A stretch of DNA of 6,110 bases, taken from the NCBI GenBank assembly GCA_947632255.1, contig CANROL010000072.1, positions 1 through 6,110 on the forward strand, read 5' to 3'. This DNA is from an uncultured Bacilli bacterium. GTDB taxonomy: Bacteria > Bacillota_I > Bacilli_A > RF39 > UBA660. This document shows positions 1 through 5,758 of the stretch, piece by piece; position 1 is the stretch's first letter; each line of letters opens with the position of its first letter. The notes under the pieces are model-generated. The model worked only from the letters and a program-made list of their open reading frames with translations, had not been told where the DNA came from and ran no database searches. A program made the translations under genes and the position numbers.

Positions 1-1326
1 GCATTCTTTCATCTTGATATTTTTATCAAAGAAACTACCAGCATCTAAATCTTTTATTTCATCATAATTTAAATCAATTATTTCTTTATTTATTCCTGTA
101 ATACGTGATAAATTAGTATCATGTGAAACAATAATTTCACCATCTTTAGTTTGTTGCACATCAAGTTCTATCCAGTCAGCTCCTAAATCTTTAGCTCCAA
201 TAAAAGCACTCATCGTATTTTCAGGATAATTTTTAGAAGCTCCCCGATGCGCCGTTACTTCTAAAGTACGAACATATTCGATATTTAAATTATATTTACC
301 TTTATATAAACCATAAGTAAATAATGTCGCTAAAATAAAACTTATAATACTTAAACCTATAATAGCTTTTTTTAATATTTTATTAGTTTTATTTTTCTTA
401 TCTTTACTTTCTATTAAAAGAGGTTTAATATCTTCTTTCTTTTCTAATTTATGAAAATAATACATTACACTTAAAGAAGCATAACTTATTGGAGTGGATA
501 ATAAAGATATAAAAATAAATGATATACCTAAAAATAACCATATAACTGTTGAAGTAAGAGATTTTAATAATATATATTTACCAAATAATTTATTAAATAA
601 AATAATTAAAAGTATTCCTATTATTATAAAAACAAAATAAATTAAAGCAATAGATGCTTGAACTAAAACTAAAGTTAATAAATCTTTTATATGTTTCTTT
701 TTACTTAATTCTATACTTTTTTTCCTAGCTTCTTTAAAACTTAAATCTTCTAAAATAAAATAATGTAAAGAATAGATCCATCTTAATAATAATATTAATA
801 AAAAGATAACTAATATAGCATATAAAATAAGTAAAGTTTTATTATTTAAAATAAAGTCTAATATAAATTCTGGTATTTTAATTACGGATATAAAACTAGA
901 TGAGATACCTATATTTAAAAAGGGTATTAAAAATATTACTAAAAATGCTAAAGAAATGTTTTTAATTTTAAATAAATTTTTACATTTACTTAAAGATAAT
1001 TTTAGAGCATCCATTATGTTTATTTTCTTTTTATGATAAGAACTATCTAATATTATAATAATTGTTGTTATATCAAACATCGTATAAAGCATCATTAGAA
1101 GAAGTAAAATAATAAGCATAACAATTGTTACTGGTTTAAATAAAAAGCTAAAAACATTTTCTAAAGTAATATATTTAAAACCGGTTATTTTCATTATTAA
1201 AGTAAAACTTTTTAAAAATATGGGGGTAAAAAAAATTAGACTTAATAATTTAAAGATTAATTCAAAACCAATTAATGTTGATATATTGTATTTAATTGTT
1301 GTTAAAACTTTTTTTAATTTTTTCAT
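1..1326 (-). CDS. Membrane-anchored glycerophosphodiester phosphodiesterase (C-terminus cut by window edge)
   Basis: Translating the minus strand from the ATG at 1326 gives 442 open codons to the window edge. Residues 1-345 are membrane-embedded, with about seven or eight hydrophobic stretches near 18-40, 63-95, 123-147, 163-187, 213-245, 257-290 and 319-341. This matches the GPDPase membrane domain. The catalytic GDPD barrel begins at about 355: HRG at 360-362, PENT at 368-371, ELD at 387-389 and SHD at 401-403 supply the expected catalytic His360, Glu387, Asp389 and His402. The family hydrolyses glycerophosphodiesters such as glycerophosphocholine to glycerol-3-phosphate and an alcohol, here presumably at the outer membrane face. 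Only about 85 residues of a roughly 240-residue catalytic domain are visible. The start has a TGAGG Shine-Dalgarno at 1335-1339, 8 nt upstream, and lies 23 bp after the bile salt hydrolase stop with no terminator between, so the two are probably co-transcribed. Exact substrate unknown. Confidence 0.9.
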   Translation of the reverse strand, partial: MKKLKKVLTTIKYNISTLIGFELIFKLLSLIFFTPIFLKSFTLIMKITGFKYITLENVFSFLFKPVTIVMLIILLLLMMLYTMFDITTIIIILDSSYHKKKINIMDALKLSLSKCKNLFKIKNISLAFLVIFLIPFLNIGISSSFISVIKIPEFILDFILNNKTLLILYAILVIFLLILLLRWIYSLHYFILEDLSFKEARKKSIELSKKKHIKDLLTLVLVQASIALIYFVFIIIGILLIILFNKLFGKYILLKSLTSTVIWLFLGISFIFISLLSTPISYASLSVMYYFHKLEKKEDIKPLLIESKDKKNKTNKILKKAIIGLSIISFILATLFTYGLYKGKYNLNIEYVRTLEVTAHRGASKNYPENTMSAFIGAKDLGADWIELDVQQTKDGEIIVSHDTNLSRITGINKEIIDLNYDEIKDLDAGSFFDKNIKMKEC

Positions 1327-1349
1327 TTATAAAACCTCATTTATTATAA

Positions 1350-2324
1350 TTAATTTTGTTTATATATTTGTTCTTCTTCTATTAAAGGATAACTAATTAA
1401 TTCAGTTTGCTCTAAATTCTCTTTATGCATATCGATACATGATATTTGATGATTATCATAAGTTGTATAGTAATAAATTCCTTGATCTAAATTACAGCAT
1501 GAACTATAAATAGTTATTTCATATTTATCTTCACCCATATAGACACAGCCTCTTTGTTGTTCAACAGAATGGAGGATGTGAAAGAACTGACTGACACTAG
1601 ATAATTCGTCATCAAAAGATTTAGAATTCATTTTTGTAAATGATGCTTTAACAAAACGTGAAGATGATGATAAATCACCAGGCATGCCCAAAGCTCCCAT
1701 GCCCCTACTGTAAGTATCTAAATTTAATTTAGATGAAAAATTATTTACAGGAGGATTAGTAGATAAACTCATATAATTATTAAGATTAAATAATTGAATA
1801 TTAAATGGTGGATTATTGGTTAAAACCCCAACGGGGTTATCATATATTTTTAGGCCATCACGCATTGATTCTACAACAATGGAATTTTCTTTATCGGCGA
1901 TTATCCAGTGAAGGGGCGATGCTGGCAATTCGGAACTAAAGTTAATGTTAGCAATATTTATTTTAGTAAGTAACTCTTTTACTTCTAAAATATTTGAGCA
2001 TTGAGCTAAAACCCAAGGAATAAATTCAAAAGGGGCAATATTATCTTTAGCTTCATCTATTTCTTGATAATAAGCATTCCCCGGAAAATTTAGACCAGCC
2101 ATGCCTAAACCAACTTCATTTATAGCATCATAATATAAAGGATAATTATTGGCAACATAAGCCATTCCTATTAGTGCATAATGTTTATTTAAAGAATTAA
2201 CTTTTCTAAATTTTAAAGGATAATTCCTTGGAGTTATTGTAACTGTTTCTTGATATGAATATTCTAAATCTAAATTACGACCAAAATAATGATTTTTGGT
2301 ACTATATGTTATTGCGGTACACAT
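1350..2324 (-). CDS. bsh: Bile salt hydrolase (choloylglycine hydrolase family)
   Basis: This 324-residue cytoplasmic Ntn-hydrolase cleaves the amide bond of glycine- or taurine-conjugated bile acids. It starts MCTAITY, so removal of Met exposes the catalytic nucleophile Cys2. Other expected active-site residues are visible: Arg16 and Asp19 (GRNLDL), Asn79 (GLNFPG), Asn170/171 (VLTNNPPF) and Arg223 (SSRFVKA). Asn79 at the substrate position favours bile salt hydrolase over penicillin V acylase, which usually has Tyr there. The segments SRGMGALGMPGD (206-217), FFHILHSVEQQ (247-257) and IYSSCCNL (272-279) closely resemble Clostridium perfringens CBAH-1 as I remember it. Length is normal for the family and there is no signal peptide. 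The start has a good AAAGGAAG site at 2332-2339. It has its own promoter (2362-2390) and is probably the first gene of an operon with the downstream phosphodiesterase. Penicillin V acylase is a less likely alternative. Confidence 0.92.
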   Translation of the reverse strand: MCTAITYSTKNHYFGRNLDLEYSYQETVTITPRNYPLKFRKVNSLNKHYALIGMAYVANNYPLYYDAINEVGLGMAGLNFPGNAYYQEIDEAKDNIAPFEFIPWVLAQCSNILEVKELLTKINIANINFSSELPASPLHWIIADKENSIVVESMRDGLKIYDNPVGVLTNNPPFNIQLFNLNNYMSLSTNPPVNNFSSKLNLDTYSRGMGALGMPGDLSSSSRFVKASFTKMNSKSFDDELSSVSQFFHILHSVEQQRGCVYMGEDKYEITIYSSCCNLDQGIYYYTTYDNHQISCIDMHKENLEQTELISYPLIEEEQIYKQN

Positions 2325-2340
2325 ATTATTACTTCCTTTC

Positions 2341-2371
2341 GTGTTATGTCTTGGTAATAATAGTATAACAC
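2341..2371. repeat. 7-bp inverted repeat over the bsh -10 box and leader
   Basis: GTGTTAT at 2341-2347 and ATAACAC at 2365-2371 are exact reverse complements separated by 17 bp. One arm overlaps the bsh -10 hexamer; the other lies in the 5' leader just before the ribosome binding site. It could be an operator, or a weak hairpin if transcription started further upstream. A 7-bp repeat in DNA this AT-rich could be chance. Confidence 0.4.
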
Positions 2372-2390
2372 TAAGAATTAACGATGTAAA
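2362..2390 (-). promoter_or_regulatory. Promoter of the bsh operon
   Basis: On the minus strand a -35 box TTTACA (2385-2390) and a -10 box TATACT (2362-2367) are separated by exactly 17 bp. TGT precedes the -10 box, making an extended -10 (TGnTATACT). The predicted transcription start near 2355 leaves a leader of about 30 nt containing the AAAGGAAG ribosome binding site. It lies downstream of the abiE terminator, so bsh is probably transcribed independently of the toxin-antitoxin pair. Confidence 0.7.
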
Positions 2391-2436
2391 TTAAATATAT
2401 TTACTTAATATAGTATATTTTTTTATTATCCACGAT

Positions 2437-2470
2437 AAAAATAAACTAAATCGTTTTATTTTAGTTTATT
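2437..2470 (-). terminator. Intrinsic terminator of the abiE operon
   Basis: A perfect 11-bp inverted repeat (arms 2440-2450 and 2460-2470, sequence AATAAACTAAA and its complement) with a 9-nt loop begins 2 bp after the abiEii stop codon. On the minus strand it runs directly into a U-rich tail (2437-2442). The stem is AT-rich, so its strength is uncertain, but position and shape fit a terminator. Confidence 0.7.
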
Positions 2471-2472
2471 AA

Positions 2473-3318
2473 TTATACTTCATCATATTCCAATTCTATT
2501 ATATTAATTATTTTATTTATAGCTTTAATTGTATCATCATAACTAACATTTTTTGCGTACTCTAATTTATTTTGATAATCATTAAATACTTCCTTTAAAG
2601 TTTTGCTATTTTTTAATAACTGTAATATTTCTTTAAAATCATCTAATTTAAACTCTGTATTTCTTTTATTAAAAGTATTTTCAATAGCTTTTATTAAATT
2701 TTTATTATCAATTTCATATTCATGTTTATTCATTAGCATGTATAAATCATAAAAATCCTTAGCTCTTGTTGTAGTAATATTCTTACTTATAATACTTTCA
2801 AATTTTTCTGCGATAACAAGAGTATAAGCCATAATATTTATTTTCTTATCTTCAAAAATAGAATTATATGGATATTTAATTTCTCTTGGAGTAATAATAT
2901 CCCCAGTTGTTATTTCTATAAAAAAATTTGTCCTTATTTTATCAAATGTACCTTTAATATTCAATTTAAATCCACCATATTCGTCTTCTAATCTAATATC
3001 TTTAATATCTATTATTTCAAAATTAACATTATCATTTATATTTATAGATAGTATTTCTTCAAAGATATTTCTAACAGAATCTATAGTTAAAGGTAAACTT
3101 TTTAAAGTAGCATCTATATCTTTAGTAGTTCTTAAATCTTCACCAATAATAGAAGAAAGTAAAACTCCTCCTTTTAAAATAATATTATCTTTATATTTAC
3201 TTTTTTCTAGTCTTTCTAAGACATGTTCAAAGAAAAACATTTGATGAAAGTGATGTGCTAAATTATTATTTCCTTTGGACTTCTTTTTAATAATGTTGTT
3301 TAATTTATCAGAATTCAT
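2473..3318 (-). CDS. abiEii: AbiEii-type nucleotidyltransferase toxin (type IV toxin-antitoxin)
   Basis: This 281-residue protein is the toxin of an AbiE abortive-infection module. The nucleotidyltransferase signature is clear: KGGVLLSS at 49-56 followed by RTTKDIDA at 63-70 gives the GG-x(n)-DxD motif with metal-binding Asp67 and Asp69. The later family motif AEK (170-172) plus RAKDFYDLY (185-193) is also present. Family members halt growth reversibly; related MenT enzymes add nucleotides to tRNA acceptor ends, but the target here is unknown. Length is close to the family norm, so it looks complete. Its ATG abuts the TAA of the upstream antitoxin gene with no spacer, and its GGAGG site (3330-3334) lies inside the antitoxin coding sequence, which implies translational coupling. 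A terminator follows the stop within 2 bp. Confidence 0.92.
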   Translation of the reverse strand: MNSDKLNNIIKKKSKGNNNLAHHFHQMFFFEHVLERLEKSKYKDNIILKGGVLLSSIIGEDLRTTKDIDATLKSLPLTIDSVRNIFEEILSININDNVNFEIIDIKDIRLEDEYGGFKLNIKGTFDKIRTNFFIEITTGDIITPREIKYPYNSIFEDKKINIMAYTLVIAEKFESIISKNITTTRAKDFYDLYMLMNKHEYEIDNKNLIKAIENTFNKRNTEFKLDDFKEILQLLKNSKTLKEVFNDYQNKLEYAKNVSYDDTIKAINKIINIIELEYDEV

Positions 3319-3912
3319 TTATAATAATACCTCCATTAATTCTACTACTTCTTTTTCAATATCTAATTTTTTAGCATATTTAACTAATTTTAATATATTC
3401 TTATTTTTACTTCTAGCATATTCTTTTAAAGCTTTAGCATAAATTTCTTTATCCATCCTATTTTTATCTTTAATAATATCACATAATGTTCTTTCCAAAT
3501 CATAACATTTAACCGTTAAATTATTAATCGTTTTAACATCTATCATTCCTAGTTTAAAAATATTATCTTTTACATATCTAAGAGAAACATTCTTATTATT
3601 TAATAAATTACCACTGTAATGATATGGAACAGTAATATCATAAATCAATGGAATTCTATCAGTCATATTGTGTAAATATAATGCAGTAGCATGTGAAAAA
3701 CTCATATTCTTACTACTTTTAGATAAAATATAAAAATTATCAATTGGATATTCTGGTAATTTATAAACACCTGCTCCAACTCTTTCTAATTTAGCATCTT
3801 TTACTAAATTGCTTAAAAATGTTCTGCTAATATTTAAACTATCAATTTCTTTTGTAGTTATATACCCATGGTTTGCTTTAACCATATTTAAAATTTTATC
3901 ATAATTATTCAT
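3319..3912 (-). CDS. abiEi: AbiEi-type antitoxin and autorepressor (type IV toxin-antitoxin)
   Basis: This 197-residue protein has the AbiEi layout. An N-terminal winged helix-turn-helix (about 1-55) includes GYITTKEIDSLNISR and ends in the typical wing GAGVYKLPE (46-54). A C-terminal antitoxin domain contains FSHATALYLHNMTDRIP (72-88) and ERTLCDII (140-147). In studied AbiE systems AbiEi neutralises AbiEii without stable binding (type IV) and represses its own promoter by binding inverted repeats through the winged helix. Here a perfect inverted repeat sits exactly on the promoter. The gene is first in a two-gene operon, directly abutting the toxin gene. The ATG at 3912 has an AAAGGAAA site at 3921-3928. 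Length is normal for the family. Confidence 0.9.
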   Translation of the reverse strand: MNNYDKILNMVKANHGYITTKEIDSLNISRTFLSNLVKDAKLERVGAGVYKLPEYPIDNFYILSKSSKNMSFSHATALYLHNMTDRIPLIYDITVPYHYSGNLLNNKNVSLRYVKDNIFKLGMIDVKTINNLTVKCYDLERTLCDIIKDKNRMDKEIYAKALKEYARSKNKNILKLVKYAKKLDIEKEVVELMEVLL

Positions 3913-3924
3913 GTTAATTGTTTC

Positions 3925-3963
3925 CTTTTTCTAGGAAGATTATAACATTATTCCTAGAAAAAG
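3925..3963. promoter_or_regulatory. Probable AbiEi operator: perfect 13-bp inverted repeat
   Basis: Arms at 3925-3937 and 3951-3963 (CTTTTTCTAGGAA and its exact reverse complement) are separated by a 13-bp spacer. The spacer holds the -10 box of the abiE promoter. One arm fills the -35/-10 spacer and touches the -35 box; the other covers the predicted transcription start and reaches the ribosome binding site. Arm centres are 26 bp apart. Studied AbiEi proteins bind inverted repeats in their own promoter, so AbiEi is the obvious ligand; that is inference. Confidence 0.8.
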
Positions 3964-3967
3964 TCAA
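3939..3967 (-). promoter_or_regulatory. Promoter of the abiE operon
   Basis: On the minus strand -35 TTGACT (3962-3967) and a perfect -10 TATAAT (3939-3944) are spaced by 17 bp, with TGT before the -10 box (extended -10). This is the strongest promoter match in the window. The predicted start near 3932 leaves a short leader of about 20 nt before the antitoxin ATG at 3912. Confidence 0.85.
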
Positions 3968-4003
3968 CTTATTTAAAATTTAATATTATTTGTTTGAAAA
4001 ACA

Positions 4004-4023
4004 AAAACGCTTAAAAGCGTTTT
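4004..4023. terminator. Bidirectional intrinsic terminator
   Basis: AAAACGCTT (4004-4012) and AAGCGTTTT (4015-4023) are perfect reverse complements; in practice the stem is about 7 bp with a 6-nt loop. On the minus strand it is followed by TGTTTTTC, and on the plus strand by AAGTTTTTAC, so it can work in both directions. It would end transcripts from the HTH-ATPase gene or from a small RNA in 4024-4210, and insulates the abiE promoter. Confidence 0.7.
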
Positions 4024-4210
4024 AAGTTTTTACTATAGATTTATTAATGCAATAATTAGTGAATTAGAAAAAATAGGAAAGGGAGATGAAATAATGGAAA
4101 ATTCAATAATCCTTTCTTAATCGTTTTTAATAAATCTTATCTTGCTATTATTTAACAAGATTATATAGTAATCAAATGCCGCAAAGGGAAATATCGCCTT
4201 TGCAAGCACT

Positions 4211-4239
4211 ATATTATTATAAAAAAAAGTTAAATGCAA
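4211..4239 (-). promoter_or_regulatory. Candidate minus-strand promoter in the gene-poor stretch
   Basis: TTGCAT (4234-4239) and TAATAT (4211-4216) are spaced 17 bp apart on the minus strand. A perfect TATAAT also occurs at 4216-4221 but lacks a -35 at normal distance. In such AT-rich DNA false matches are common; the support is the lack of coding sequence, the terminator about 190 bp downstream and the two heptamers directly upstream. Confidence 0.35.
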
Positions 4240-4253
4240 GCGATTTCTGTTAA

Positions 4254-4280
4254 TTCGACAAAGGTTATCATTTTTCGACA
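4254..4280 (-). promoter_or_regulatory. Tandem TGTCGAA heptamers (Spo0A-box-like)
   Basis: TGTCGAA occurs on the minus strand at 4254-4260 and again at 4274-4280, a period of 20 bp, just upstream of the candidate promoter at 4211-4239. TGTCGAA is the classical 0A-box core bound by Spo0A in spore-forming Bacillota. Whether this organism has Spo0A is not visible here. A third copy (5138-5144) lies inside a coding sequence and is probably chance. Confidence 0.3.
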
Positions 4281-4332
4281 CGCATTTAGTTTTAGTTAAT
4301 CAAATAATAGATTTTTTTAGCCATCAATTCTT

Positions 4333-5670
4333 TTAATTTTTTTGTCTCTTTCTTACTAATTCATTAGGCATTTCTTTGGCCATTTGATGATTTTTGTAAC
4401 TATTATCAGCTGTTACTTCTTTTATTATTTTAATAAATTTAGGGATATTTATTTTTTCATCTTCACTGTTTAGTTCTATTTCCATGATGGCTTGATTATT
4501 CCATTCAGGGTAGATATCAATTTCAAAATATTGATTATTCTCGGTTAAGCAATACCTTGTTTTATGTATGGTATGTAATTTATTATCTGATTCCATTAGT
4601 AATTTTAAATATTCATCTTGCGTTAATTTTCTTTCTACTTCAATTCTTTTGATAGGAGTAACATTTCTTTTTTCAGTTAAATAATAAAGATAATCACCAT
4701 CAATACCACGGGCTCTAATTCTTCTTTCAGTGCCATCTTTACTTTTTAAATAGGTTTGAGTAATATCTACTTTGGTACAATTAGGCATATTTTCTAATTC
4801 TTTTATATTAGGAAAATAAATCAAGAATTTTCTTTCAATTTCAAATGGCTCTGGTTCACCTAAAAAAGAAGTAATTTCTTTTAATAATCTTTCTAATTTT
4901 TCTTCAAATTCGGTGCTATTATCAATAATTCTAAAATGAGGATGACCAGTCCAAGCGGCAATAATTTTATCATCAAGTATTCTTGCTTCTTCAATAGTTT
5001 CGGATCTTGCAATGTTGTTAGCTAGAGTATAAGCTTCCTCTTTTCCTTTAGAAGCACTTACTAAATGAAATACAGCATCATAAGAATCTCTTTCTTTTAC
5101 TTCACTAGTTCCTAATTCTTTTAATACTCTTTTAAATTCGACATTTTTCATATAAGCTTTATTATCTAATATGCCACGATCACAGACTATAAGTATTTTA
5201 TTATTTTTAAGTTTTTTAGCAGCTTCATCAAATATTTGCTCTTTTAATTTTTGTAATCTAATTTGAAATGTTTGATAATCATAGTTAGTTTCACAAGTCC
5301 AAGGAGCAACACCATTAGTAATTAATTCCGTTGCGGTTTCTGGCACAAATAAAACACTGTAACCTCTTTTAGAAAAATAATTATTAATCCAAGTTAGGGC
5401 AGTAGTTTTTCCAGCGCAAGGTCCACCAGTTAAAACAATTTTATTAATTTTTACATCTTTTTTAATATCACAATCTAATAAATCCTTTAAAGGTACATTA
5501 TATAAAGTTGCCAGTAATTTTAATTTGTCTAAATCCGGTTTAGATTTTCCCATTTCCCATTTACTTACTGCTTTATCAGTGACATTTAGTTGATAAGCAA
5601 CAAATCTTTGTGTTAAATTGTTATCTTTTCTTAGTTGATATAAATAATTACCAAAATCAATATTATTCAT
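4333..5670 (-). CDS. HTH / AAA_28 ATPase / CYTH triphosphate-tunnel fusion protein
   Basis: This 445-residue protein has three clear domains. Residues 7-65 form an XRE/Cro-type helix-turn-helix (LTQRFVAYQLNVTDKAVSKWE). Residues 77-255 are a NadR/TTD14-like P-loop ATPase: Walker A GGPCAGKTT at 82-90, Walker B-like ILIVCDRG ending at Asp164, and a lid region with RSETIEEARILDD (222-234) and WTGHPHFRIIDN (240-251). Residues 272-440 are a CYTH/TTM domain: ExExK at 277-281 (EIERK), RRIRAR at 316-321, EKR at 333-335, ERK at 346-348, FEID at 382-385 and MEIEL at 396-400. Such tunnels bind or hydrolyse triphosphates with a divalent metal. The protein may be a nucleotide- or triphosphate-sensing regulator comparable in logic to NadR, but substrate and DNA target are unknown. 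The start has a strong GGAGGAG site at 5679-5685. Confidence 0.88.
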   Translation of the reverse strand: MNNIDFGNYLYQLRKDNNLTQRFVAYQLNVTDKAVSKWEMGKSKPDLDKLKLLATLYNVPLKDLLDCDIKKDVKINKIVLTGGPCAGKTTALTWINNYFSKRGYSVLFVPETATELITNGVAPWTCETNYDYQTFQIRLQKLKEQIFDEAAKKLKNNKILIVCDRGILDNKAYMKNVEFKRVLKELGTSEVKERDSYDAVFHLVSASKGKEEAYTLANNIARSETIEEARILDDKIIAAWTGHPHFRIIDNSTEFEEKLERLLKEITSFLGEPEPFEIERKFLIYFPNIKELENMPNCTKVDITQTYLKSKDGTERRIRARGIDGDYLYYLTEKRNVTPIKRIEVERKLTQDEYLKLLMESDNKLHTIHKTRYCLTENNQYFEIDIYPEWNNQAIMEIELNSEDEKINIPKFIKIIKEVTADNSYKNHQMAKEMPNELVRKRQKN

Positions 5671-5693
5671 TTCAATATCTCCTCCATAGTTAC

Positions 5694-5699
5694 ATTATA
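5694..5699 (-). promoter_or_regulatory. -10 box of a probable promoter for the HTH-ATPase-CYTH gene
   Basis: A perfect TATAAT lies on the minus strand between the upstream gene's terminator and the gene's GGAGGAG site. I see no good -35 at 16-18 bp (ACTAAA at 17 bp), so the promoter may be weak or activator-dependent. The predicted start near 5687 would fall just before the Shine-Dalgarno, giving a very short leader. Confidence 0.45.
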
Positions 5700-5723
5700 C
5701 AATAAAAACACTCATTTTTAGTT

Positions 5724-5749
5724 AAAAAACGCTCTACTTTAGGTAGAAC
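5724..5749 (-). terminator. Intrinsic terminator after the small membrane protein gene
   Basis: On the minus strand GTTCTAC (5743-5749) pairs with GTAGAGC (5731-5737) through a 7-bp stem with one G-U pair and a 5-nt loop, followed by a G and six Ts (5724-5730). It starts 9 bp after the stop at 5759 and separates the small membrane protein from the HTH-ATPase gene, so the two are probably not one operon. Confidence 0.75.
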
Positions 5750-5758
5750 ATTTAATTT

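Larger units (their letters stand above)
3968..4332. other. Gene-poor stretch with terminator, hairpins and possible small-RNA locus
   Basis: No convincing protein gene lies between the abiE promoter and the stop of the HTH-ATPase gene. Visible elements are a bidirectional terminator (4004-4023), a 7-bp stem GCAAAGG/CCTTTGC with a 9-nt loop (4181-4203), a weaker 6-bp stem ATCTTG/CAAGAT (4137-4162), a candidate minus-strand promoter (4211-4239) and two TTCGACA heptamers 20 bp apart (4254-4260, 4274-4280). On the plus strand the frame 3998-4120 is open for 40 codons without a proper start; its reading from about 4028 looks protein-like and may be a gene remnant. A minus-strand transcript of about 200 nt from the candidate promoter to the terminator is possible but unproven. 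Confidence 0.4.

Noticed and set aside
1350..2324. Penicillin V acylase as the identity of the Ntn-hydrolase.
   Set aside because: Asn79 in GLNFPG and strong clostridial CBAH-like segments favour bile salt hydrolase, although side activity on penicillin V cannot be excluded.
4056..4106. Minus-strand 16-codon hydrophobic mini-ORF starting with TTG after an AAAGGA stretch, considered as a type I toxin-like peptide.
   Set aside because: The Shine-Dalgarno is too close to the TTG, the peptide is very short, and it is antisense to a more protein-like plus-strand frame. Hydrophobic frames are common opposite AT-rich DNA.
4181..4203. Hairpin GCAAAGG/CCTTTGC considered as a terminator.
   Set aside because: Neither strand has a T-tract after the stem (GGCATTTG on the minus strand, AAGCACTA on the plus), so it is not an intrinsic terminator.
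4296..4328. Ten-codon minus-strand ORF beginning ATG GCT AAA just after the HTH-ATPase stop.
   Set aside because: Too short to support, no clear ribosome binding site and no similarity I recognise.
3968..4332. Gene-poor stretch considered as a riboswitch, tRNA or tmRNA.
   Set aside because: I find no conserved tRNA arms, CCA end or recognised aptamer core, and no gene start follows within leader distance except abiEi, which has its own promoter.
5138..5144. Third TTCGACA heptamer (TGTCGAA on the minus strand).
   Set aside because: It lies within the coding sequence of the HTH-ATPase-CYTH gene and is best explained by codon content; it shows that single heptamers occur by chance.
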